Part shown: positions 47,960 through 59,472 of the stretch, piece by piece
How positions within the stretch are numbered: the stretch's first letter is position 1
How the letters are laid out: every line of letters begins with the position of its first letter
Assembly (NCBI GenBank): GCA_029706075.1
Contig: JAINUG010000208.1
Location: 372,001 to 436,000 of the forward strand
Length of the DNA: 64,000 bases
Reading direction: 5' to 3'
DNA from: Aldrovandia affinis
Taxonomy: Eukaryota; Chordata; Actinopteri; Notacanthiformes; Halosauridae
Position numbers and translations under genes: made by a program
The notes under the pieces: model-generated
Databases searched by the model: none
Told to the model about the DNA's origin: nothing
The model's input: only the letters and a program-made list of their open reading frames with translations

Positions 47960-49504
47960 TATCTAGTTGCGCTGGCCCATTACATGTCCGGAAACTAAAG
48001 TAGAACACAGGACCGGCAACCAATTAGCTACACCAGAAACCAACTTCTTGACATTAAATGGAGCAGTGAACAGACAACTTTCTACAAACATTCTACCACC
48101 AGAGCTTAATAAAACCACCTTGGATGAAAAAACAACAACAACGATATGATATGGCTGACTGTGGAAAAGGGGCAAGAGAGGAACTTAAAAGAACTGCTTC
48201 CCACTATTGCTTATGTGAGGTCAATGAGAAACAAAATTGATTAAATTAATTCAAATGTCAGCTTTGTGAACGATTACAGAGACGCTTGCATACGTTGCTT
48301 TACGGAGACATGGTTATTTGAAGACATTCCTAATGACGCGCTTAAAGTAAATGGATTTCATGGTCCCATTCACGCAGACCGTGATTAGTCAATAACTGGG
48401 GGAGGAGTGTGTTTTTACATTAATGAATGCTGGTGCTCAGCAATAAATGCAAAGGACACTGTTTGCACAAAATATGCAAATATGTAAAACTGTGCATCTC
48501 ATTATGCCCACTCTCCCTACCCAGAGAGTTTAGCTAAGTGTTTGTGGCAGTTGTGTATGCAGACACTAAAAACACCCTCAGCAGACACTAAAAATGTTCC
48601 CCAAACTATTGCTCAGTATATGAATAAATTGGCCTTTCCCTAGATGCACAATAAAATTATAGGCTAATAGGTGATTTTAACTCCTGTTCGCTTCATACTG
48701 TCGTGCCAAACTATGAATAATATATAACCTGTAACACAAGAGGAGAGTGGCGATTGGTGCTGTGGTAATATTAAAGAGGTCTACAGTCACTGCAGAAACT
48801 CCCAGTGAGCACATCAGGCCAGTATGCTGTTCAGCTACTGCCAACACACAGGCAGAAACTAAAGCAGGAGAAAGCAAATGAAAAAGAAGGATGGCGACGG
48901 AGAGCCTGCAGGGGCCGTTTTTCATGCACGGACTGGAAGATGTTCACTATGGAGCACACCTTACAGGAGTCTGTATCAGTGGTAGCTGAATGCACTGGCT
49001 TCTGCGAGGACATGCGGGTACCTACAAAGATGGTTCAATGATGGCCCAAATAATAAACCTTGGGTTACATTGGACCTTAAACAAACACTGAAAAGACTGG
49101 ACAGCAAATGGAAGGGAAAGCAGTGTAGAGAACATTACGGCAGCTGATTACCCAGGGTAAGGAGGAGTGGAAGGAGGAGAATAACTTCAGCCCAGAAGCA
49201 GAAAGCCTGAGGAACCAACTGGAACACCGGGTCCTGGCTGACAGGGAGGTGCCAATCATCATGGAGGAGGAGGTCAATGGGGTCATGGTGGGGGTGAAGT
49301 CAAACAAAGTACAGCGGACCTGACCACATCAAGGGACGGGTGCTTAAAGAGTGCTCAATTGAAGTTGCGGGCATTTTTTGCAATCTGTTTAACCGCTCAG
49401 CCACTGAACATAGGGCGCCTTCACTGTGAAAGAGCTCTGAAATCCGGCCAATTCCCAAGAAGAACGACTGTCACCCTGTGGCGTTAATATCCGTCATTGT
49501 AAAG
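47960..49504 (+). pseudogene. Rex1-like LINE remnant, 5' (endonuclease) part
   Basis: VRSMRNKID near 48218 and CFTETWLFEDIPNDALKVNG near 48296-48355, then GFHGPI, match the AP-endonuclease domain start of Rex1/CR1-like elements. More shifted and stopped blocks follow to about 49500 (WVTLDLKQTLKRLDSKWKGK near 49060). The element resumes at 51190. The material between is foreign to it or too diverged. Confidence 0.68.
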
Positions 49505-51189
49505 TGCCCGGAGCACTTACTTCCCGGCCCCCTAGTGGTTTATCCGGTACCCGTCAAATAATTATGACTCAGTGAATCCATAATGCATAAAATCATATCT
49601 GACAAACATGCCGCAACTTCGCGCTCACAGTTTACACTCGACTAGCCTACAGCTAACACTGTTTTGAGCCTGATCAGCTGTTCCTCCAGCTCCAGCTGAT
49701 CAGCTGTTCCCCCCGAGCCCTTATTACACCTTGTACCGCTTCATAATTTTTTCCCCTCTAATTTCTACAGTCACCACATCTCATATGCATTTCCATCCAA
49801 AGATCAGATACCATTTCAGCTTTCAGAACAGTGCGTTCAAACGCTTCAGAGCGTCCAATAAAATATTTCATAATAATGTTCTTCAAAGTAATTATTTTTC
49901 ATCCACATCCGGTGTGTCCACAACATCAAGCTTTGTATGATTGTTTTATTTAGAAATATGATTATTATCCACATCAAATGCTTGTCGCAACACTGGGGGT
50001 GGGGCATGCTCACCATGAGCAAGACAAATCACCCAAGGAAACGAGAATAAGGGAAAAAAATAAGGATTTAATTTCTCACCCAAAAAAACCATACTAAGGG
50101 AAAAGCAAACTGTCTTGTTCCGGGGGCTCTAACTGTCTAACTAATATTTTTTTAACAAATTTAGTCAATTTCCTCCTCTGTCAGAGGTTCGACCCCTCAG
50201 GGGGCATTGGCTGGACCTTGGGGAGCGGGGTGATGAGTTCCTGTGGCCAGGTGTCACAGTTCGTGCTTGTGAGGGAATTGGCGCTGTAGTCCGTCTCTGC
50301 GGGGAGAGAGAGAGAGAAAGAAAGGAGAAAGGGATAAGCTTTGGCCCACTGCATGTAGGCACTTCTCCTCCTCCTCGAGACACTGTATGCAGCACCTCCT
50401 GATTATGAAATGGGAGACAGCTGTCCGTTGGAGGGACTGGCCACAGCTGTTTCCCTGGTTCAGCACCAGACAGCTGCCTTGCTTTGGGCCGCCAGCTTCC
50501 TTCACTTGATTTGCCACCTCTTCTGGGGAGCTGTCCTTGGTCCTGGAGGCCCCCCCCCGTTCCCATACCACACTGCTGTAAAAGGAAACCATGAAACCCA
50601 CACGGCTTTTTACTTCCATGATTTCAGAAAAAGAAAATTATAGAAGGAAGGACATGTCAAAGTACCAATTGTGTTGCTATACACAAGTGACGGAGGGTTG
50701 GGGTATGCGTTTTGTACTCTGGGCAACAATTGGTTAAATTGCATGTAAAGTCAGGTAGTTGGATGAATCTGACACCCTTGTAAGTTTAAACACCCCACAC
50801 ACTTAGGCTTGTTTAACCCCTTCCATTCACAATAGGTTCAGAAGTGTGGATGCACACGCAGCCTTTTTCAGAAACTATTTAGCCGACATCTTTAGAGACA
50901 AATCGTTTCCATAGGATTGGGCAACGGTTTCACCTCAGACGCATTCTTTTGGCTGGGGGAGGGGTAAAATAGACAGTAAAATAGAAGCCAAACAGAGGGC
51001 CAGTTGGACAAACCCTTGTAGAATTGTATAGCTTTTAACGGTGTACTATAATTTATCCCCTGATTTAAGTGGAATTTGCCAAAATAAAAATTACAGTAAG
51101 CACACTACAAAGATTCATGTTTTTTTAAACATTTTTATGTACATTATGTGTATACCATGAATAACAGGTCTTTTTTAGTGCTTGGGGGT

Positions 51190-52290
51190 GAAGGGTACTG
51201 ACAGGTCTAAAGTCTCATATGGATGGAGCCCTTGATATAGTGCAGTTTGCAGTTTGCAGACAGAACCGGTTAGTGGAGGATACAGTCCTGACTGCGCTGC
51301 ACAGTACCACATTCTTATGTATGTATCCTCTTCCTGGACTTTCCTCCTCAGCATTTAATTGCATGCAGCTTCAAAACCCCCTTCTCTGTGACAAACCTCT
51401 ACAACTGAAGGTAAACCCCAGCATTACCTTGTGGCTGACGTACTAAACCGGGGACAATACATCAAGAAGAACGACTCCTACATCATCCTTCCTGCACACA
51501 CACACAGGGTGTATGGCTGGTGCGAAAGCAACTATCTACAGTTAAACATCAAGAAAAGGAAAGAGTTGCCTGTCGATTTACACAAAGAACCCAAACCCCG
51601 CGAGACAGCTGGACCTCAGGGGTGAACATGTGGAGAGGGTGTAGAGTTTCAGGTACCTCAGCACCACTCTCTTTCCTTCAGAGACAACACACAGCACGTC
51701 AACAACGAATGCACCTCCTGTGCAGGCCGGTGCGACTTAACATCGACCGGAGATACTCAACACCTGCTATATGTGCCACGTAGAGAGTGCGCTCACCTTC
51801 TCGTTCCTGGCTTGGCGCGGTGGACTGTCAGAGGGCAACAAGGGCAGGCAAATTGCCAACCTGGGCTCCTGGGCTCTGTGGCCATGTAGGGGGCTTTAGG
51901 GGCTTTATGACAGCAGGCCAAGACAAAAGGCCAAACGGATCAGCAAAGACCAGACACATAGCAGCACACAATTTCTCAAACTGCTACCCTCTAGGGAAGA
52001 GGCACAAGGTACCAACGTTTAAAACAAACAGAGGCAGCGGAAGCTTTATCCCGTCGGCTGTCAGGCCTTGTTAACAAGGGAGACATGTGGCCTGGACAGC
52101 ATGTACAATCACTGGTGATATGTGTGTAACCTAATGTGTACTGTGTATATGTATGGTGTGTTACTTATGTCCATTTTAATGCCAGTTGACTTTTGACTAT
52201 GTATGTGTTTGTTGTTTGTTATGCGCTGACCTAGCAAAATACATTTTCATGTAAATGGACTGATAAAGATGTTGTCTTATTGTATCATAG
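51190..52290 (+). pseudogene. Rex1-like LINE remnant, reverse transcriptase 3' part and tail
   Basis: MDGALDIVQFAVCRQNRLVE (51219), a diverged SSAFNCMQLQNPLLCDKPLQ, WCESNYLQLNIKKRKELPVD (51515) and AAHNFSNCYPLGKRHKVPTF (51970) occur in order on the + strand in several frames. The end near 52075 reads SFIPSAVRPC and stop. The untranslated tail ends in GGTACAGGTA-type repeats near 52290. The YxDD core is missing, so a stretch of the domain has been deleted. Confidence 0.75.
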
Positions 52291-52689
52291 GTACAGGTAT
52301 TGATGGTACAGGTACAGGTTGAGCATGAGACTGATGGAGATACAGGTAGAGACCTGTTCGAATCACCGCTCTATACCACGACAAGATAAGGGACAGAGAT
52401 ACAGGGAGAGGTTTCATCATAAATATTATTAATTCATTTCCTCTGGGGCTGCCAGGGGGAGAGAAGAAAGAAGAGAGAGAGAAGAATAATCTTGTATGAC
52501 CTATTATCTAATTTGTCCTTTGAGTGTGAGAGAAAGGGGGAGACAGAGATGTAGAGAGGGAGAGACAGAATGATAAACACGGTAATTTGTCCTTGTAGGC
52601 AGTGAGGGAACAAGAGAGCGAGAGAGAAAGGAAGGGGACTGCAGGGAGCAGACAGAGTGATAGAGAGAGAGCGAGGCAGATAACAAGGA

Positions 52690-52691
<2 letters not shown>

Positions 52692-52720
<29 letters not shown>

Positions 52721-52803
52721 CTGTGTGTATACATGTCTGTAAGTGTGTGCTCACACTAATGCATGCCCACATACACAGACACACACAAATACACACATGC
52801 ATG

Positions 52804-52834
<31 letters not shown>

Positions 52835-52974
52835 AGTCTCACAAACACACACAATCTCATATAAACAGAAAACACAAAATTTCAATTCAATTCAATTCAA
52901 GATGCTTTATTGGCAGGAAATACATTCGTAAATATTGCCAAAGCGTAAACAATAGGCACTCTCTCTCACACACA

Positions 52975-53012
<38 letters not shown>
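52692..53012. repeat. (GT)n and (AC)n microsatellites
   Basis: GT runs at 52692-52722 and AC runs at 52806-52832 and about 52975-53010. The first GT run and the AC runs are inverted relative to each other and could pair. The TTCAATTCAA repeat copy 3 sits between the AC runs. Confidence 0.92.
52880..52955. repeat. TTCAATTCAA dispersed repeat, copy 3
   Basis: TTCAATTCAATTCAATTCAA, GATGCTTTATTGGCAGGAAA and ATATTGCCAAAGCGTAAACA. It is the clearest of the four copies together with 63843. Confidence 0.6.
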
Positions 53013-53013
<1 letters not shown>

Positions 53014-53371
53014 CAGCAGGGCTTGGCAGTTGATGAACGTGGTGGGGGGGAGGGCATTGAGTGAGGGGCTGAGAGGTGACTGCCGGCTTTGTCATATTCC
53101 TTCAGGGTCCTGTCCTCTTCCTGCCCTGCTTCTCTCCCTCTATTAATCCCTCTCTCTCTCTATCGGTCTACCTCTCATCTCTCCCCACTCTACCCGTCTA
53201 CCTATCTTTATCTCTATCTCTCTCTCTCCTACTCTCTTCTAATCTCAGTCTCATATCTAATTTGCCTCTACATCTCTCCCTCTCCCCCCTCTCTCATTTC
53301 GTTTCCCTCTCTGTCTCTTTCTGTCTCCCCCCATGTCTCTCAGTCCAAACCTTGCTGACCATTATATAACT

Positions 53372-53740
53372 CAATCCTTTCTCAAATGGTGATATTCCCA
53401 GACCAGACACGGTTCAGGACTGGTCAATATAGCACTCGGCCCTTTCTCAAACGGTTATATTCTCAGACACGGTTCTGGTCTGTTCAGTATAACAATCGGT
53501 CCTTTCCCAAATGGTTATATTCTCAGACATGGTTCAGGTCTGGTCAATATTGCACTCGGTCCTTTCTCAAAGGGTAATGTTGTCAGGCATGGTTCAGGTC
53601 TGGTCAGTATAACATGTGGTCCTTTCTTAAATGGTTATATTCTCAGACAAGGTTCTGGTCTGGTCAGTATAGCACTCAGTCCTTTCTCAAAACGGTTATA
53701 TTCTCAGACACGGATCAGGTCTGGCCATATCAAATATTAA
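53372..53740. repeat. 60-bp minisatellite
   Basis: About six copies of TCCTTTCTCAAACGGTTATA, TTCTCAGACACGGTTCTGGT and CTGGTCAGTATAGCACTCGG. The period of 60 is a multiple of three and gives a spurious frame. Confidence 0.9.
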
Positions 53741-54104
53741 ACTGCTTTTAGAGTGTACAAGCGAAATCTCCTATAACAGGCTCCAGTTAACCCAGGGCTT
53801 CATACACCATGCATGATGCATTATTAAATGATTATAAAACTATTCCAGGTCTATTTTCTGCTTGTATAGAGAAATAGCAATGCCAGGCCCCTCTCCACGC
53901 CCTGGAACCTTCTGGAGGCCTGTTGTCTTGCTAGAACCACTTGGTGAAATTTCACCACTAATTCGTACCAGTCACTGAATTAAACAGCAGTGCTTTTTTC
54001 TGCCTGTATGGGCTCGACTGGGCCTGTCACTGCTATGGTCTGCCTCTCCTGAGGGGTTCACAGCTCTGATTCATAAGCAGGCTTCCACTTTTCACAGATT
54101 TTCA

Positions 54105-54270
54105 CAGATTTTGGCTAACAGCCAAACGCCGCCCTCGATCGGGGCTCCCCACCGGGGCCGGTCTGGTACAGTCGGGTTTTCGAACCGCGACCGTGATAGG
54201 CAGCTCACACTCTTAAAGGACCAGTCAATACGGGTGCACTAGACTGCTACGCTATCGGATACCGCCCCAG
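54105..54270 (-). mobile_element. tRNA-derived SINE
   Basis: On the minus strand a box A-like TATCCGATAGCGTAGCAGTC is followed by a box B GGTTCGAAAACC and then CCGGTGGGGAGCCCCGATCG and GGCGGCGTTTGGC. A partial relative on the + strand is at 60050. The anticodon arm is not intact. Confidence 0.65.
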
Positions 54271-54339
54271 AATTTTTCAGCTAAGTTTCTGTTCTTGTGT
54301 TCCACCCACAACATAACGTTTCCAAATACTGCGAAATAA

Positions 54340-55081
54340 AAAATAAAATACCATTTAACGGTGAGTGGAGACCCAGGAGGGTCCAGTGGCTTGGAGAGCA
54401 GTGGGGGCTAGTGGTGCACTGGAAGCCTGTAGAGTTCTGGTGGCCTGGGCATCAGGGTCTGGCTGTGGTGTGGTGGTCTGTTGATGGGCGTGGGCTGGCC
54501 TAAGGGACTTCATCTCCTCCTCAGTCAGGGACAGCAGGAGCTGATGAACAGGACCACACGTGGGCTCTGGGCATTGGCTCCAGTGGTGCCCATGGCATGA
54601 ACAGCTCCAACACCAGTCATGGTACTTCAGTAGGCAGCCGGACCAGTGATGGTAGGGGCCCCCACACCAGTCGCACCACAAAAAGACACCGTCCAGCTGT
54701 GCCCAGGCCTCTAAGATAAGTGATGCCGTGGCCCCTTCCTGCTCCCAGTGTACACGTCTGAGTCCTGGCTGTGTTGGGGTGCAGCCAATGGGTATACTCC
54801 CAAATCACTGGCCCCTGGGTAGGCTGTTGCCCCCAGGCACAGCAGTTCAGCCAGGTGCCCCCTTGGGCAGGCGTCCAGGTCCTCCCAGGTAATGGCCTGG
54901 TTGTCCTGGAGCCATTCGCAGGACCTGGGAGCTGCCTGCCTCTTAGCCTGGTGGGACCTTTAAGAAATGTTCTTCCGTATCTTTGGAAGGAAGGAGAAAA
55001 CCATGGGGGAGAAGAAAAAACTCAAATAAAGATTTCTACCCACTCAATCCACCAGGGGCGGTGCCCACATTCACCACCTTA
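54340..55081 (-). pseudogene. LTR-retrotransposon internal remnant with two CCHC zinc knuckles
   Basis: The minus strand at about 54600-54680 encodes CDWCGGPYHHWSGC and, 8 residues on, CWSCSCHGHHWSQC. Both fit C-x2-C-x4-H-x4-C, the nucleic-acid-binding knuckle of Gag-like proteins. They are followed by LLSLTEEEMKSL. Upstream coding is frameshifted. It lies immediately 3', in minus orientation, of the LTR at 55082-55528, as a gag region would. No protease or polymerase was found. A different source for the knuckle protein is possible. Confidence 0.6.
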
Positions 55082-55528
55082 TGTAACAGGGTGCAGGGGT
55101 GGCCACCTTGCCAGTAGGTGAGTTTGAGGACAAAACACAAGGGAAAAAGGGTTGTGGTAAGCCAATGGCCTTTTTATTTCCCCCTTCTGGGGGTAGTCAA
55201 AACAAGCAAATGAAATGTCAGGAAAGAAAGTCAAACTAAATGCTGTGACTGAGTGTAAGAACGGAAGAAAAAAAACTGTCCTCCATGTACCAAAACAAAG
55301 ACTTCCTCCAGGCATGGCAAGCTGTGCTTTTATAGAAGGCCTAATGAAGGCAATAGGCAACACCTGGGCTAATTACTGATCAGCCTCAGGTGACCATGCC
55401 TGCGTGTGAGACCGCCGCTCTCCAAGGTCCTGTAGGCTCCCAGCTTTGGGAGGGAACAGCACACCGACAGGAGCCAAAGAGCAGCCCTCTCTACTCCTCC
55501 CTCCACCCCTCCCGGCATCACAGTTACA
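55082..55528 (-). mobile_element. LTR adjoining the zinc-knuckle remnant
   Basis: The ends are TGTAAC and GTTACA. On the minus strand a TATAAAA box lies near 55331 and an AATAAA near 55173, in LTR order. No target duplication could be confirmed because the other end of the element is missing. With 54340-55081 it forms the 5' part of a decayed LTR retrotransposon. Confidence 0.62.
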
Positions 55529-56569
55529 ATTTGTAAAGAATTGTGACCAAATGTCATGTTAGTTCTGTTTCTACACATACTGCTCACACAAGTACCTTTT
55601 TCTTACACTAATAGTGTAAACATGCTTCAGTTAAGAAATTGTTTTGCAACCTGATCTTTCTGTGATTGTGGTTGTTTCCCAATTTGGCTTTTCAGCGAAC
55701 GAGGGTGCCGGCATCCGCTGAGTGTTTCTTGTTCCTTGCTCTCTCCTGGTGAGCACCTGCCTTAACCAGCCCCCTCCCCTCACCTCCCGTCACCTCCCCC
55801 TCCATCATGACCCCCCCATGCAGGACAAACTGAGTTAAAACCTCCGTTTCTTTCTGCAGAGCCATCATTCTGAAGCCAGCGAATAAAAAGTGATTTCCAT
55901 GCAAATGGAAACGTCTCCGGCGGCTCCCCCCCCGGCTGATGGATGTGGGTCGTAGACTGTGGGCGTGTGGGGGGTGCGGTCTATCAGTGACAGATGTGGA
56001 GCGCGAGTGGGCACGAATGCAGGGCAAGGGTCGTGTCGCACTGCTTATGGCCCCCAGGGTTGTGGGCCAAGCGTTTACCGGTTCTGAGGGACACTGACAC
56101 CACAATCATTCCTGTTGAAAAGAGAAAGAAAAAATGCAGGAACAAATGCAGTATGAATGAGTTCCATCGCATGTGGGCTGTATGCTTCTCTGTGTGTGTG
56201 TGTGTGTTTTGTGTGTGCGTGTGGGCGTATGTGTGTGTGTGTGTGTAGATGTGTGTGTGCATGCGTTTGGTGCGTGCGTGTTTATTAAGTTTATTAACAC
56301 ATTATTATTGTTTTCGCGTGGCTGTGGATGAGAATTGGGTGCAGCACTGTCATGGTCAGTGTGGATCAGGTTTGGAGAAAGCACATTTCCATTTGTGGGT
56401 GAAACACAGAAGAAGATCCCCTCAAACTGTCTCAACACCTCTGTCCCCCCTCTGTTCTTCCCCCCCCATTCCTGGAAGGACTTGTATCCCTCATAAAACA
56501 CTGCATAATTCTCAGATAGGGTTTGCACATGGAGCCCTTCACCCCTTTAAGGTATGCAGTGTTAATTAG

Positions 56570-56880
56570 GTGTGACCTAAAAACTCAGCGCCGCTGTGAC
56601 AGCCCGTGTTTTGACTAATTAAGCAGAATTTTTCATAAAGTGTGGCAATTACGGCAATAATGATAATGACGATAATAATGAATGGAATTGGGCAACGGGG
56701 GAGAATTCTAATTACCGTTTCTGCTAATAAAGTTTTGCGTCTTCAAAAAAACATTCATAATTAAAAATGGTACGGGTTATTATTGCTTTTCTTTTATCCT
56801 TTATTTTTGTCCACGTTTTTTCCCCCTTCCTTTTCCATTAATATTTCATCTAAAGTTCAGCGTTTCTGCTTCAATAGACA
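56570..56880. other. AT-rich, non-repetitive block; possible conserved element
   Basis: Unlike its surroundings this block is not simple repeat. It is dense in TAATTA-like homeodomain core sites (GACTAATTAAGC, TTCTAATTACCG, CATAATTAAAAA). That is the look of a developmental enhancer, but nothing else supports it. Conservation cannot be judged from one sequence. Confidence 0.2.
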
Positions 56881-57056
56881 GTAAAATCACTGCTGGAAGA
56901 ATCGCTCTCAGACACGGCTCTCTCTCTGTCTCTCAACCCCCCCCATCTCCCTCTTTCCTCTATCACTCTGTTACTCCCTCTCTCTCTCATTTGTTTTCCA
57001 TCCCTCAACCCTAAACTAAGTATTTTTTTCCTCTGTCATACCTTCTCATGCTCTCT

Positions 57057-57170
57057 CAATGCAGTGTTAATGTACTGTAGTGGGCAGTCAGTGTGTATAT
57101 ACTGTATTAACCCTCTCTCTCTCAGTGCAGTGTTAATGTACTGCAGTGTGCAGTCAGTCAGTGTGTATTT
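57057..57170. repeat. TGTTAATGTACTG minisatellite family, locus C
   Basis: About one and a half units, AGTGTTAATGTACTGTAGTG, then GCAGTCAGTGTGTATATACT and GTATTAACCCTCTC, near-identical to units at 7142-7360. Confidence 0.8.
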
Positions 57171-59074
57171 ATGCTATTACGTCTCGCTCTCTGTCTCTCT
57201 ATTGTTCTCATTGCTCGCAATACACGCTCTGTATTTCTGAATGTCTGAATGAAGTTCTCTCCACAGTAACATATGCAGATTTTATGCAGATGGTTTTTAT
57301 CCAGAGCTCTCCAGTTTGCTCTGTAGACGTTTTTTTAATGACCCTCCAACCCAGTCGCCTTTCTCTCCTAAAGACAGGTAGCGAAAGAAAGATAAGAGTT
57401 CTTCTCCAGCTCATTCTCTCTCTCTCTATCCCCCTTTTTTCTCTTCCTAGGTTGCCTCACTCTCTTTCCAAGAGCAGTGCTATTGTAGAACTGTCACTAC
57501 ACTTTTACAGTCACCTTCGTCTGCCCTCTCTCCCTCACTGCTCCCTCTCTCTCTCCTGTCTTCATGTTACACTTCTCTATATATTACAAAGCTCTTTTAG
57601 GCAAATTCGTTTTTAGACAATTTCCAACAATGTTGTTCCATTATGTCATGCTAAAAGGGGAGGTGGGGGGCAACAATATTTTTTACTTAGGTACAAATAC
57701 AGCCGTGCTTCTTGTGTAAAGTGATATAACTACTCCCCCCTGTCTTATACCATTAGCTCCTGCTCTCTGTCTCTATGAAGGAGAAAGAGAGTGGGATAGT
57801 ATTTTTTATGTACTTTTCTCTGTGAAACTGGGTGGCTGGTATTTTATAGCGATTTCAGCTATCAAATTTTCTTTTTCTTTTGAAAATGCGTGACAGTGTT
57901 CAGATTATATTCTTTTGGGATTCTGCACCAGCTCTGTGCCTGTGAGTTTCCGTGTGATGTTGTGTAAGAGGTTGGGGCCAGGTTCCAAGCCAGCGGCTTC
58001 CACGCTGGAAGTGTTGGTGCGGTGCATCGCCGGGTGCGTCTTTGGGGCCTGTGGGCACACCTGTGGGCGCTCTCTGAAAGGGAAGGGAGTGGCTAGTTAG
58101 CATAGCGTAGAGTTCCAGTGTCATTACCCGGGCGTCCGGTTACACTCAGTTTTGCACATTTCTTGACCTCCATACCTTCCCTTTTATATCTTTGGGGGAG
58201 AGGGGGTGTATGTGCAAGTGTGTGTGTGGGGGGGTCCAGTATTTTTGAGCTTCAAATTTAGTAACCATTGAGAGTAGTAATCCATGAAAGAAATGAATAG
58301 GAAATGATTTTGGGGGATGGATTTGTTTCTGTGTGCTGCGTTTTCTCTCCCCCTTTTTTATTCTGTTTGTCAGTGCATTTTCAGCCTGAACCTGTGAAAA
58401 CGTGGCTCCTAATTTATCCTCCTGTTTTGCCGCCTCAACTCTCTGTCACTAATCCACCTTGGAGTCAGGCTGCAACCAATCACAGGGCTTCTCAGGTGAC
58501 GCTACAGCCAATCAAGTGGCAATAAACAAATGGCATGGGGATGAAACGAGCGTGTTATCTCCAAGGAGAGGGGGAAGGTGGTGAGCGTGTTGGGAGAAGC
58601 AGGGACCGCTGAGGCCTGCCGTTCCCTGCACGTCACATGTGGATGAAAACTGTGCATCGCACGCAGAGGAAAGAGTACACCTCAGGTCCCTGATAACAGG
58701 CAGAGAAAACGTCTCCGGTCGGGAAATCTCAGGAAACGGGAAGTCTCATGTCCCGCATGGATCTTAACTCTAAAAAAGAAAGGTACAATTAGGGTACACT
58801 TTTGTTCCTCAGGGTATAAATGTGTTCATTGCATTTCGTTGTATCTTCAAAGGTGCACATAAGATCCTTCATGATACGGTTTGAGGAAAGGTACAGATAT
58901 GCACCATGGTAGGGTAATGAATCCTTATTCGCACTGACAGACATGTTGGAATGAAAATGAGGCTGGCTGCCATGGAGAGCCCAGTGTCCCAGCTCAAATC
59001 GCTCTGTGAGGCAGGGTGTGCCTGTCACAGCTCGTTTCCTTTCTACAGTGGCCGGGTCTACACACCTGTATGTA

Positions 59075-59077
<3 letters not shown>

Positions 59078-59124
<47 letters not shown>
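59078..59124. repeat. (GT)n microsatellite
   Basis: A pure GT run of about 46 bases, 165 bases before the exon 5 acceptor. Confidence 0.95.
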
Positions 59125-59126
<2 letters not shown>

Positions 59127-59222
59127 TGTCAGTGAGTGAGTGAGTGTGTAATTACTAGATTAGAAGTGGTAAGTCTAAGCAGGCATGCACACACTTTATT
59201 GTGTTAATTAATTTCACTTTAA

Positions 59223-59224
<2 letters not shown>

Positions 59225-59288
<64 letters not shown>
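59225..59288. repeat. (TC)32 microsatellite forming the exon 5 pyrimidine tract
   Basis: Sixty-four bases of perfect TC lead straight into the AG at 59289-59290. The tract contains no A, so the branch point must be upstream. CTTTAAC at 59217-59223 puts a plausible branch A about 69 bases from the exon. Confidence 0.97.
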
Positions 59289-59290
<2 letters not shown>

Positions 59291-59472
59291 GTGTATGGTC
59301 ATTCTCAGTGTCTGAGCTAGCCATGCCTGGGGTGGAGGTGGGGCGTGTCTCGGCATCAGATGCAGATTTGGGGGAGAACGCTGAGCTGGAGTACAGCATC
59401 CTAGAGGGGGATTCTGGGGACACTTTCAACATCAGCACATCCGAGAGAGAGGCCATCATCTCCCTCAATAAG
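59291..59472 (+). CDS. cdh24: Cadherin coding exon 5: first half of EC3
   Basis: This 182-base exon completes codon 665 and encodes up to Lys725. It shows SFSVSELAMPGVEVGRV, the calcium-binding DADLGENA and a sequon at N711 (FNIST). The corresponding exon in other type II genes is about 188 bases, so two codons are missing in the loop before the REAIISLNK strand. The donor is AAG|GCAAGA, a GC site in phase 0, as the family phase requires. The nearest GT after it would add unrelated Gly/Arg-rich codons. The next exon, finishing EC3, was not found before base 64000. Confidence 0.93.

Larger units (their letters stand above)
44954..59290 (+). other. Intron 4 of the cadherin gene (14.3 kb)
   Basis: GT at 44954 and AG at 59289-59290. 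It holds LINE, SINE and LTR-element remnants and tandem arrays listed separately. Nothing clear is seen in 44954-46197, 46981-47959 (AT-rich), 49505-51189 (material interrupting a LINE), 52291-52691, 55529-56569 and 57171-59077. Confidence 0.85.

Noticed and set aside
52692-53012. A CRISPR-like or satellite array from the GT and AC runs
   Set aside because: Simple dinucleotide repeats without spacers, in a vertebrate nuclear intron.
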